A stretch of 64,000 nt of DNA. Source: Nitrosococcus watsonii C-113. Lineage in GTDB: Bacteria > Pseudomonadota > Gammaproteobacteria > Nitrosococcales > Nitrosococcaceae. Made by a program: the position numbers and the translations under genes. Below are positions 36,117 through 44,664 of the stretch, piece after piece. The stretch is taken from assembly GCF_000143085.1 (NCBI RefSeq), contig NC_014315.1, positions 3,192,001 to 3,256,000 of the forward strand, written 5' to 3'. Position 1 is the stretch's first letter; the number at the start of each line of letters is the position of its first letter. The notes under the pieces are model-generated. The model was not told where the DNA came from, made no database searches, and was given only the letters and a program-made list of their open reading frames with translations.

Positions 36117-36740
36117 CTAATGGATGGGGCCAGAATGGTGTGGGTTAATCCCCAAACGTCTCAACTTGTACTCAAGCCGGGGGCTACCTGTTTTTGCCCA
36201 TAACGCATAGAGACTTAAAATATCATGCTTACTTGGACCGAAAGCGTTTTCGCCCACCTCCGCCAGGACATCGACGAATTGCACGAATTGCTGGGATAAC
36301 TGTCGAAAAATCGTCGCTAGCGCCCGCTCTCTTGCATTTTGACCTTTCGTATCATAGAGATAAGCATAGGCGCTGCCCCCCATAGCGATATAGTAGTCCA
36401 CATCCACCAAGCGGCGACGAAAATAGCCTGAAAAAAGCCCCGAGATGAATAAAGCTACATCCCCGAGGCGCTGCAATATAAGTTTACGCTCACTTTGGGA
36501 AGCAGCCTCAACGGCAAAGCCATATAACTCCGCCAAGGGTCGCAGGGTAAGCCCTTCCTGGGTATAGTCAAAAACTTTTTCCGAGCGCGAAAAGTCGGTC
36601 AAGAGATTAACGAGATAAAAAACCGTTGCCTCATCTGCTTTCACCTGTTGATTGGCGACTGCTTCTTGCAGGGAATCAAAAAAAAAGGGCCGCAATGCAG
36701 ATCGGGTAACTAAACCTGGGTGCTGACGACTATTGCCCAT
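36117..36740 (-). CDS. Unknown helical protein, first of a pair
   Basis: A 207-residue cytoplasmic-looking protein. The middle part GDVALFISGLFSGYFRRRLVDVDYYIAMGGSAYAYLY is the most characteristic and might form a helical bundle; no catalytic pattern was recognised. It is coupled to the following unknown gene with an 8-bp gap and lies 132 bp after the LOV gene on the same strand. An ATG start has an AGAGAGGTTC site upstream. A shared role with the LOV protein is possible but only by position. Confidence 0.8.
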   Translation of the reverse strand: MGNSRQHPGLVTRSALRPFFFDSLQEAVANQQVKADEATVFYLVNLLTDFSRSEKVFDYTQEGLTLRPLAELYGFAVEAASQSERKLILQRLGDVALFISGLFSGYFRRRLVDVDYYIAMGGSAYAYLYDTKGQNARERALATIFRQLSQQFVQFVDVLAEVGENAFGPSKHDILSLYALWAKTGSPRLEYKLRRLGINPHHSGPIH

Positions 36741-36872
36741 AGAACCTCTCTCTTTTTTACAGACCTGAAATAATCTTTAGCGTAACATGAGGCAGTTTGT
36801 CAAGAAAAACTCTTACATATCAGCACTTAATTATTCCTGCTGCTAAACAGCAATCAGCCATCGCCTACCGCT

Positions 36873-37325
36873 TTACCTGCCCAGTTCTTTACGGAGCTTT
36901 TCTATTTCCTTCGCCGCCAGTATCTGCTTGGTTACATCGTATTGTATGCCTAAAAAATAAATCAGATGTCCCTCTTGATCGAATATCGGATTGATTGCAA
37001 GATGATTGTAAAAAAGCTCACCATCTTTTTTATAGTTTTTTAAATCAACCTCAATAGGAACTTGCTTTTGAATCGCTTCCCTAACCCGCCGAGCCCCCTC
37101 CTGATCCTTGTCGTTGCCTTGTAAAATACGACAATTTTTACCCAGTATTTCATCTTTTTTATAGCCAGTTATTTTTTCAAAGGCTTCATTAACATAAACA
37201 AGTGGGTTATCCTCCTGATCAGGATCGGTTAGCGATACTCCATTTACGCAGGAGTCCAGAATTTGCGATAAAACTCGAGGGATAAGCCCCTCATCTTTTT
37301 CAACAATAAAAGGCATAATTGGCAT
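36873..37325 (-). CDS. Stand-alone LOV (blue-light sensing PAS) domain protein
   Basis: 150 residues from the ATG at 37325, which has an excellent GGAAGGAGG site 7 bases upstream; an ATG 27 codons earlier lacks one. The flavin-adduct motif GKNCRILQG holds the photoactive cysteine (Cys65). The other FMN contacts are also in place: NYKKDGELFYNHL (Asn97, Asn107) and FLGIQYDVT with the signalling glutamine (Gln128). A C-terminal helix (AAKEIEKLRKELGR) likely serves as the J-alpha-type output or dimer helix. There is no effector domain, so it is a short-LOV protein acting through partner binding. It follows an SRPBCC gene on the same strand. Confidence 0.9.
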   Translation of the reverse strand: MPIMPFIVEKDEGLIPRVLSQILDSCVNGVSLTDPDQEDNPLVYVNEAFEKITGYKKDEILGKNCRILQGNDKDQEGARRVREAIQKQVPIEVDLKNYKKDGELFYNHLAINPIFDQEGHLIYFLGIQYDVTKQILAAKEIEKLRKELGR

Positions 37326-37469
37326 GTTTTTTCCTCCTTCCAGAACGAGGGGGGGTATTTCACCACTTGAAAACGACCCTTCAGCAACAGGCTTTGCTTT
37401 CTCCATAGAATAATCTATATAAGAGCGTATTTTTTGAAACTACTCATGAATGTTGGCAGAATTGATAGA

Positions 37470-37916
37470 TTACGTTGTTTTTTCTTCGAGCAACCCTTTT
37501 AAATTATGCACCGTACTGTTGGTGCCTCCCCGAATAGCCGCCTCAATAAGTTTTTCAAAGGGCCGCATAAAAAAATCAATCTTTAATAACTCGAAGGTAA
37601 AGCTAATTCGTGTCGTCTGCTCGAGAGATGCAAAATCATAAATCACTCGAAAGGGTGTCTGAGCAGTCCCCTCGCAACAAAAACACCGGTTGGGTTCAAA
37701 TCTGGTAACACGGAAAGTAGACTCGGTGCGTCGTCCCTGATCTTTTCTTACCTGCCGCCCTAACGTGCCCTCGCCTACCGGTCCATCAGAAAGCTGCTCT
37801 AATTCTATAACCTCGGGAGACCATTTAGGATAATTGCTGAAGAAATCCACCGATATAAACTGGAACACATCATCGATAGGCCGGGCTATCACAATGCTTG
37901 ATTGGGCGCTAATCAT
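37470..37916 (-). CDS. SRPBCC (START-like) family protein
   Basis: A 148-residue polyketide-cyclase/START-like fold: it opens with SSIVIARPIDDVFQFISV, has a beta sheet with WSPEVIELEQLSDGPVGEGTLGRQV, and ends in a long amphipathic helix. Such proteins hold hydrophobic ligands in a deep pocket. The ligand is unknown. It is the first gene of a same-strand run leading to the LOV gene, with 144 bp between them. Confidence 0.82.
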   Translation of the reverse strand: MISAQSSIVIARPIDDVFQFISVDFFSNYPKWSPEVIELEQLSDGPVGEGTLGRQVRKDQGRRTESTFRVTRFEPNRCFCCEGTAQTPFRVIYDFASLEQTTRISFTFELLKIDFFMRPFEKLIEAAIRGGTNSTVHNLKGLLEEKTT

Positions 37917-38120
37917 GCTCAGGCTCCTACCTCGCTGTGTAAATGGTAGTCATTAGGCGACCGGTATCGAATCGGATAGTAACGTATCTACACCGATGCT
38001 TGCTACAAAATAGTCGACTTTACAACTATTTTTTCTTACTCTTCAAGTATTATTGCCTTAACCTGTTGCGCTCCTGGCCGAATAAGAACGAATAGTGGAA
38101 TAATTCTGGAGCAAAAAAAG

Positions 38121-39632
38121 ATGCCTTCTCTCTTTGCCGCGATTTTTATGGGTGCCTTACTATTTTCAGCTAATCCAAGCTTTGCTAAATCATGGGACTT
38201 GTTTCCCCGATCACCAGCGCTAGCGCAAGATATTCGTTTCTGGACCCGGGTTTATACCGAAATCGATAATAATCATGGCTTTATTCATGACAACCGGCAC
38301 CTTAACATTATCTATGAAGTAACCCCTTTACCCGCCGATCTAAATCCACAGGCTGCCAAGAAACAGCTTCAAGAACGACAGCAACACTATCAAGGGATCT
38401 TGCTCCGTCTTGCCGAGGGCAAACGGGATAACCTTACAGAAGAGGAGCAACGAGTACTCGCACTTTGGTCACGGAATGTGAGCAATAAAACGCTCCAGGC
38501 CGCCTCTGTAAGACTTCGCTTCCAACGAGGACAAGCAAATCGTTTTCGCGAAGGATTAGTCCGCGCTGGCGTCTATAAGCCTTTTATTCTCAAAACTTTG
38601 GATTCCCTGGGTCTGCCGCGGGAACTCGCCGTATTGCCTCATGTGGAGTCCTCATTCAATCCAGCCGCCTATTCCCATGCTGGCGCTGCGGGGCTATGGC
38701 AGTTCACCCGCCCCACCGGGCGCCGTTTTCTTCGTATTGATCATATTGCGGATGAACGCTTGGACCCCTTCAAGGCCACGATCGCTGCCGCCCGCTTGCT
38801 CCAGGATAATTATGAAAAGACTGGTACCTGGCCCTTAGCCATCACAGCCTACAATCACGGCGTATCAGGAATGCAGCGGGCGAAAAAGCAAATGGAAACC
38901 TCGGATATTGTGGCTATTCGGCAGCATTATAAAAGCCCTACTTTTGGCTTTGCCTCGCGTAACTTTTATGTGGCCTTCCTTGCCGCTTTAGAGGTAGATG
39001 CCAACGCAAAACTCTATTTTGGCCCTTTTCAGGCAGATAAACCAATAAAAAGCGAGAACATAGAGCTTCCGGACTTCATCCCTGTTCACGCGCTACAGCG
39101 AGTTTTGGAGCTTGATCAAGCCACGCTCAAACAAAGCAACCCTGCTCTGCTCTCGCCTGTCTGGAAAGGCCATAAATACTTGCCTCGGGGCTATAGGCTA
39201 CGCATACCCTGTACCCCCACCTGTAGCGGAGCTAAAGCACTAACTTATTTGGCTCCCTGGGAACGATTTGAGGAACAAATACCGAATCGTGTTCATAAGG
39301 TTCAACAGGGGCAAACCTTATCCCATATTGCCCGACGCTACCATATTAAAGTCCATAAGCTAATAAAATTGAACAAGCTTGCTAACCGCCATCACATTCG
39401 GATAGGACAAATCCTACAATTACCTTTCCCTGCCACTGCGGACGGAAACCACGCTCGCTCCAAAACTGGTCACTACACGGTGCAACGCGGCGATACACTT
39501 TCTAGAATTGCCCATCGTTTTGGGATCACCCAGCAAGCACTTTTAAAAAGCAATAATATTACCGATAAACATCGAATTTATGCTGGCCAAAATTTACTAC
39601 TAGCGCAATTTCCTTCTTCCTCCGAAAACTAG
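38121..39632 (+). CDS. mltD: MltD-like membrane-bound lytic murein transglycosylase with two LysM domains
   Basis: 503 residues with a signal peptide (about 1-22) and no lipobox cysteine seen. The SLT domain has HVESSFNPAAYSHAGAAGLWQF with catalytic Glu176, and AYNHGVSGM further on. Two LysM repeats at the C-terminus (about 393-436 and 450-495) bind peptidoglycan. It cleaves glycan strands non-hydrolytically, forming 1,6-anhydromuramic ends. It is monocistronic. Confidence 0.93.
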   Translation: MPSLFAAIFMGALLFSANPSFAKSWDLFPRSPALAQDIRFWTRVYTEIDNNHGFIHDNRHLNIIYEVTPLPADLNPQAAKKQLQERQQHYQGILLRLAEGKRDNLTEEEQRVLALWSRNVSNKTLQAASVRLRFQRGQANRFREGLVRAGVYKPFILKTLDSLGLPRELAVLPHVESSFNPAAYSHAGAAGLWQFTRPTGRRFLRIDHIADERLDPFKATIAAARLLQDNYEKTGTWPLAITAYNHGVSGMQRAKKQMETSDIVAIRQHYKSPTFGFASRNFYVAFLAALEVDANAKLYFGPFQADKPIKSENIELPDFIPVHALQRVLELDQATLKQSNPALLSPVWKGHKYLPRGYRLRIPCTPTCSGAKALTYLAPWERFEEQIPNRVHKVQQGQTLSHIARRYHIKVHKLIKLNKLANRHHIRIGQILQLPFPATADGNHARSKTGHYTVQRGDTLSRIAHRFGITQQALLKSNNITDKHRIYAGQNLLLAQFPSSSEN

Positions 39633-40063
39633 GACATAGCGCACACTTCGTAAAGGATAGCAAGAAGAGGATAATGCGCTGAAGTTATTAACCGAAATAA
39701 CCCATGCTGCATCTTGGCTACCTGCTCGACCACGTTTATTAAAAATTTCTGCTAATAATTATATTGGAATCCTTAAAGCAAGCGTAACCTCCTGCTAAGA
39801 AGCTTTAGCTAGCAAAACAAAAAATCCTTGAATAAAATATGGACGTTTTAGGAACAAGTTAGTGGCGTGCGTATCAGACTTTTTCAGGGAGAAAAAACGA
39901 GCTTGCGGAATACCACCAACTTGTTCCAGGAATACTTCAAAGTTCTCGCTAGGATACTTAATCTTCGTTTCTACTCCACCCTACTCTTATCCATTAACAT
40001 TTAGCTTATCTCAAACCAATAACGTTAAAATAAGATAATGTTCAGCATTCAGCGATCGTATCA
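39633..40063. other. Intergenic region holding a large inverted repeat
   Basis: About 430 AT-rich bases between the transglycosylase and co-chaperone genes. No credible open frame is present. The main structure is the 15-bp inverted repeat at 39851-39927, listed separately. Confidence 0.5.
39851..39927. repeat. Inverted repeat, 15-bp arms with 14/15 match
   Basis: GGAACAAGTTAGTGG (39851-39865) and CCACCAACTTGTTCC (39913-39927) pair with a single mismatch across a 47-bp interval. This could be the ends of a short non-autonomous element or a long RNA stem. No target-site duplication was evident next to the arms. Confidence 0.55.
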
Positions 40064-40855
40064 ATGAGTTGGTGGGGTAAAACGTTAGGCGGCACCTTTG
40101 GCTTTCTATTGGGAGGTCCCTTAGGGGGTCTGCTAGGTACGGCCCTGGGCCATCAAATTGATAATGGATTGAAAAAAATTGCTTCTTTGGGGCTTCCCTC
40201 GGAAGAGCGAAAACAGATCCAAAGCGCATTTTTCACCGCTACCTTTTCAGTTATGGGACACTTGGCTAAGGCGGATGGTTGGGTTTCACCCAACGAAATT
40301 CGAATAGCCGAAACTATTATGTCTCGTATGCAGCTTTCCCCGGAGCGACGCCGGGCCGCTATTAGACTATTCAATCAGGGTAAGCAGCCTAATTTTCCTC
40401 TCAACGAGATGCTGGATCAATTTTACCGCAATTGCCGCTATCGGCGTGTCTTGGTACGTGTGTTCCTGCAAATTCAACTGCAAGCAGCCATGGCTGATGG
40501 CCCCATCAACAGGACGAAACAACATTTATTGTGGCATATCTTTAACCGCTTGGGGATCTCCCAGCGAGAGTTTAAGGCTCTACTTTCATTACTCCAGGGA
40601 AAACGGGAGCAAGAAACGACGGGCAGAGGCAAAACACAGCAGCACCACCTCAAACAAGCCTATACCGTCCTAGAAATCAATGAAAGCGCTAGCAATGCTG
40701 AAGTGAAGCGTGCTTATCGACGGCTAATGAGTCAGCACCACCCGGATAAACTGGCTGTCAAAGGACTACCCGAAGACATGATGACGCTTGCTACCGAAAA
40801 GGCTAAAACCATTGGCGCCGCCTATGAACAAATCCGTAAAAACCGGGGCTTCTAA
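40064..40855 (+). CDS. djlA: DjlA-like co-chaperone (TerB plus J-domain)
   Basis: 263 residues: a glycine-rich N-terminal membrane helix (GGTFGFLLGGPLGGLLGTALG), a TerB-like helical domain (about 55-165), and a C-terminal J-domain (about 200-263) with the HPD tripeptide in MSQHHPDKLAVKG. It stimulates the ATPase of DnaK from the membrane face; in E. coli it is linked to envelope stress and colanic acid. Order and length fit DjlA. The broken hydrolase gene follows after 27 bp. Confidence 0.92.
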   Translation: MSWWGKTLGGTFGFLLGGPLGGLLGTALGHQIDNGLKKIASLGLPSEERKQIQSAFFTATFSVMGHLAKADGWVSPNEIRIAETIMSRMQLSPERRRAAIRLFNQGKQPNFPLNEMLDQFYRNCRYRRVLVRVFLQIQLQAAMADGPINRTKQHLLWHIFNRLGISQREFKALLSLLQGKREQETTGRGKTQQHHLKQAYTVLEINESASNAEVKRAYRRLMSQHHPDKLAVKGLPEDMMTLATEKAKTIGAAYEQIRKNRGF

Positions 40856-40882
40856 TCTAATAGCCACCGCCCTCAAGAAAGC

Positions 40883-41715
40883 ATGAATCTTGCCATTCTG
40901 CTAAAAGGCGCATGCTTGCTTATCCTTGCCTATGGCATAGTGATGCTCCCGGCGTATCTCTTCCAACCGTATCTGTTATATTTGCCCAATACCCCTAGTA
41001 GAACTGTGATGGGGACTCCAGCGCAGATAGGGCTTACCTTTGAAACGGTCACCCTGACCACCGAAGATGGCATTGTCATTAAGGGCTAGTACTTACCCGC
41101 CGCTAAAGAGCGGGGAACCATACTGTTTTTTCATGGCAATGCTGGCAATATTGCCCACCGCCTAGACTCCTTAAGATTATTCCACAGTCTTCGGCTCTCC
41201 AGTTTTATTATTGATTACCGAGGCTACGGTCACAGTCAAGGCCATCCTACCGAAGCAGGCACCTATCAAGACGCTCAAGCCGCTTGGCATTATCTGACTC
41301 AGCAACGCCAGATTCTCGGGAAAAAAATTATCATCTTTGGCCGCTCTTTAGGTGGAGCCATTGCTTCACAGCTAGCTGCTCATACCCGGCCTGGAGCCTT
41401 AATCGTGGAATCGGCTTTTACCTCCATTCCAGATTTAGCGGCAGAAATCTATCCTTTTCTGCCGATCCGATGGCTAGTACGCTTTCAATACCCTACCAAG
41501 GATTTTCTGCAACAAGCTACTTCCCCGTACTTATCATTCACAGCCGTGATGATGAGATTATCCCTTTCGCTCATGGGCAAGCTCTCTTCAAAGCAGCCCT
41601 TCTCCCTAAACAACTGCTAATGCTAAACGGAGACCACAACCATGCCTTTTTAACCAGCAAACGGATCTACTTGGAAGGGATAGAAGCCTTTCTGCAAACT
41701 TACTTCGAGCAATGA
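40883..41715 (+). pseudogene. Alpha/beta hydrolase gene with a nonsense codon and a frameshift
   Basis: Membrane-anchored hydrolase of the YfhR/BEM46-like family, inactivated twice. The N-terminal 68 codons end at TAG (41087-41089), where homologs usually have Trp (IKG-W-YLPA, a TGG-to-TAG change). The same frame continues FFHGNAGNIAHRLDS and GRSLGGAIASQ (nucleophile Ser). Near 41515-41530 the frame shifts by one base, probably a deletion in ACTTCCCCGTAC. The remaining part FPVLIIHSRDDEIIPFAHGQ to HNHAF, with the catalytic Asp and His, reads in another frame to 41715. All catalytic elements are recognisable, so decay is recent. Confidence 0.85.
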
Positions 41716-41741
41716 AGGGTTAAATTAATTGCTCTATAATT

Positions 41742-42404
41742 TTATCTTTGCCGCTCAATATTATCGATAACAACAGCGGTTCCAGACTCCAAAACGAGCT
41801 TATCGCCTTCTTTTAGGAGCGTGAAATTTAGCCTCCCTCTCAAGCTTCGGGGACCGGAGAGCACAAATTGACTCTGGGTTTCACTGCTTAGCAATGCGGA
41901 ATCCAGCGATTCGCCCACTTCCTGCACCAGCTCCTCGCCAATAATCTCATCATGTCCTGCTTGCCCGAACATACCTATAAACCAAATCTGATTACCGGTT
42001 GGAACGCCTACCCCGGTTGCAGTAGCAAAAAACCCCTTCAACTTGACACGGCTATAGACTAGTCCTTGCGGTCCACCAGCGAAGTCATGTTCAAAGCTTA
42101 CTGTCCTTATCTCCTCGGATGCCTCTGTCGCCACGAATGCTACATTTCTAAATTCGATTGCATTCACATTTTTCCGCGTTTTAACAATGCAAACCCTAGG
42201 TGCTTTGCCAGCTTCACTCCCCACCACTCGGAGCCCGGAATAATCACCCTCGATAGCCACGCAGGTTCCGGCAAAACCGCCTTTCTCATCAACTTCTAAT
42301 ATTTCCCCTTGGATGTTGGTGATCAATGCGCGGGCAGAGCTAACTTCTAGCCCCATTATCAATAAGAACAAGCTTAGGGTAGCCGTCCAAAGCAACCTCA
42401 TCAT
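41742..42404 (-). CDS. Exported protein of unknown function
   Basis: 220 residues from the ATG at 42404, which has a GGGGG site; a longer form starts at 42434 without one. A signal peptide (MMRLLWTATLSLFLLIMGLEVSSARA) is followed by a beta-rich domain with two cysteines (GTCVAIEGDYSG and RVCIVKT) that could form a disulfide. No family was recognised. It is convergent with the broken hydrolase gene. Confidence 0.7.
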   Translation of the reverse strand: MMRLLWTATLSLFLLIMGLEVSSARALITNIQGEILEVDEKGGFAGTCVAIEGDYSGLRVVGSEAGKAPRVCIVKTRKNVNAIEFRNVAFVATEASEEIRTVSFEHDFAGGPQGLVYSRVKLKGFFATATGVGVPTGNQIWFIGMFGQAGHDEIIGEELVQEVGESLDSALLSSETQSQFVLSGPRSLRGRLNFTLLKEGDKLVLESGTAVVIDNIERQR

Positions 42405-42434
42405 CCATCCCCCTATGAAATTATCTACTGTCAC

Positions 42435-42884
42435 TAAAAAATACCTGGGTTTTTGTAACTACTCTCCACTCTCTACCTTAGTCAAGGCTTCCCATTCGGA
42501 AATTGGGTATGGGCCTTCGTTAGCAAAGAGCTTGAATATTCGCTTTTCAGGTAACCTCCCGGTTTTCATCAGCTGCTTTCTGGAAACCCTTATTTTGAAT
42601 AGTATACGATACACTTTAACCATACAGCATGCTTAATCTTAATATGCTCCCTCGTATCGTCAACGTTTGCCTGATGGGGCAGAAATCGTCCATTGCTTCC
42701 TATTGTATAATGCTTTTAGCTAGAGGAGCAGCCTGGTTCCGCTCATTATCCGATTGCCGAACTGGAAGCAGCGGTGAGTGAAGCTTCCATCGTTACTCCA
42801 CCCAAAAAAGGGGTTTCGCCATGCGCGAGGGAATAAGATGGAGAGAAAAACGCGATTAAGGGATTATTTTTCTTCAACAAAATA
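42435..42884. other. Intergenic region before coaBC
   Basis: About 450 bp. An open frame at 42313-42636 is a chance frame with no ribosome site. Around 42728-42835 there is a 36-codon open stretch reading EQPGSAHYPIAELEAAV without a start codon, perhaps a gene remnant. An AGCAT/ATGCT dyad lies near 42628-42650. The coaBC promoter should be in the last 150 bp but no consensus stood out. Confidence 0.4.
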
Positions 42885-44096
42885 ATGTTTGCTCATCCTT
42901 TAAAAGAAAAACGTATACTGCTAGGGGTTAGCGGTAGTATCGCAGCTTATAAAGGTGCCGATTTGGTTCGCCGACTGCGAGAGTTGGGGGCTAAAGTGCA
43001 GGTTGTCATGACAACTACCGCCCAGGGGTTTATCACTCCTCTCACCTTTCAAGCATTGAGTGGAAAACCCGTTCATACTGCTCTTATGGATCCAGCTCAA
43101 GAGGCAGCCATGGGACATATTGCCTTAGCCCGCTGGGCAGATTTATTGTTGGTAGCGCCAGCCTCGGCAGACTGCCTAGCACGGCTAGCCCAGGGCCGGG
43201 CCAACGATTTGCTTACCGCGATATGCTTGGCGACAACCGCTCCTTTGGCAGTAGCTCCCAGCATGAATCAGCAAATGTGGCAAGCTCTGGCAACACAAGA
43301 AAATATAGCGGTTTTATGTAGGCGAGGAGTGCAGGTATGGGGGCCTGCCAAAGGAGAGCAGGCCTGCGGCGAGCAAGGTCCGGGCCGGATGGCGGAGCCC
43401 CATGAATTAATAGGGGCAGCAACGAAGCTATTGACCAAGCCCTTTCTCGCTGGCCGGTCTGTGCTAGTAACCGCCGGACCCACCCGTGAATCTTGGGACC
43501 CGATACGTTTCCTTAGTAACCGCAGTTCTGGCAAGATGGGGTATGCGCTAGCCGCTGCAGCGGCTGAAGCCGGAGCCCAGGTAACGCTGATTAGCGGGCC
43601 AGTAGCTCTTGAGACGCCTCTGGGGGTACACCGAATTCAGGTGGAGAGCGCCCAGCAGATGTGCGATGCTATGCTTGTCCAAGTGGCGGCCATGGATATC
43701 CTTATTGCCTGTGCCGCCGTGGCCGATTATCGGCCCGTTAAACAAGCAACTCAAAAAATTAAGAAAACTCACCAGGGCCTAACCCTAGAGCTAGAACGAA
43801 CGCCGGACATAGTTGAGCAGTTGTCTAATTTAGCCGATAAACCCTTTATCGTTGGATTTGCCGCAGAAACCGAGCACCTCGAAACCAATGCAAGCCGTAA
43901 ACTTAAACACAAAGGGCTTGATATGATTGCCGCCAATTGGGTGCGAGAAGGGCAAGGTTTTGAGGTGGATGACAATGCCTTAACGGTCTTATGGCATGGC
44001 GGTAAAGTAGATCTGCCCAGGACATCTAAAACTCAACTAGCCCGAACGTTTATAAAATTGATTGCGGAACATTATCATGCCAAAGGTCCAGCTTAA
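42885..44096 (+). CDS. coaBC: Bifunctional phosphopantothenoylcysteine synthetase/decarboxylase
   Basis: A 403-residue fusion of CoaC (flavoprotein decarboxylase, N-terminal) and CoaB (CTP-dependent ligase, C-terminal), two steps of coenzyme A synthesis. CoaC features are [27 protein letters not shown] and the substrate-clamp cysteine in [13 protein letters not shown]. CoaB features are ITAGPTRE-like [30 protein letters not shown] and the KIKK lysine motif. It overlaps the downstream dut by 20 bp, the usual gammaproteobacterial order. Confidence 0.96.
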   Translation: MFAHPLKEKRILLGVSGSIAAYKGADLVRRLRELGAKVQVVMTTTAQGFITPLTFQALSGKPVHTALMDPAQEAAMGHIALARWADLLLVAPASADCLARLAQGRANDLLTAICLATTAPLAVAPSMNQQMWQALATQENIAVLCRRGVQVWGPAKGEQACGEQGPGRMAEPHELIGAATKLLTKPFLAGRSVLVTAGPTRESWDPIRFLSNRSSGKMGYALAAAAAEAGAQVTLISGPVALETPLGVHRIQVESAQQMCDAMLVQVAAMDILIACAAVADYRPVKQATQKIKKTHQGLTLELERTPDIVEQLSNLADKPFIVGFAAETEHLETNASRKLKHKGLDMIAANWVREGQGFEVDDNALTVLWHGGKVDLPRTSKTQLARTFIKLIAEHYHAKGPA

Positions 44097-44532
44097 AATT
44101 CTAGATTCCCGCCTTGGAACGGAGTTCCCTCTGCCGGATTATGCCACTGCAGGATCAGCGGGGTTGGATCTACGGGCTTGTATAGAAAGGCCCCTAGCCA
44201 TTTTACCTGGCGCTACCCAATTAATTCCTACGGGGCTAGCCATTCATATCGCTGATCCGAAGTTTGCCGCAGTGCTACTTCCCCGCTCCGGGTTGGGGCA
44301 TAAACAAGGTATTGTGCTGGGTAATCTGGTGGGCCTTATTGATAGTGATTATCAGGGGGAGCTTCTGATTTCTTGCTGGAATCGGGGAACAGAGTCTTTT
44401 ACCCTTGCTGTGGGGGAGCGAATTGCCCAGATGGTTTTTGTGCCAGTAGTGCAGATGGAATTCGAGCAGGTAGAAGCTTTTACTGCTACTCCGCGGGGAG
44501 AAGGGGGCTTTGGCCATACGGGCCGGCACTAA
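44077..44532 (+). CDS. dut: dUTP diphosphatase
   Basis: 151 residues from the ATG at 44077, inside the end of coaBC; a TTG 15 bp upstream is unlikely. All five dUTPase motifs are in place: [44 protein letters not shown] and the C-terminal [10 protein letters not shown] loop. The homotrimer hydrolyses dUTP to dUMP and pyrophosphate, limiting uracil in DNA and feeding thymidylate synthesis. Confidence 0.97.
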   Translation: MPKVQLKILDSRLGTEFPLPDYATAGSAGLDLRACIERPLAILPGATQLIPTGLAIHIADPKFAAVLLPRSGLGHKQGIVLGNLVGLIDSDYQGELLISCWNRGTESFTLAVGERIAQMVFVPVVQMEFEQVEAFTATPRGEGGFGHTGRH

Positions 44533-44664
44533 CTCGAAAGTTGTTTTAATCCCACTTCATTTTTAGTTACCCATACCCATTTCGAAGTTATTAGGCCGGA
44601 GCACAGGTTTTGAGATGGCGACTGAACTTAAGCTTAATGGTCATAAAATCAAAGGATAAAATCT

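Noticed and set aside
42313-42636. 107-codon open frame opposite the start of the exported unknown protein
   Set aside because: Overlaps the signal-peptide coding region of a better gene and has no ribosome site.
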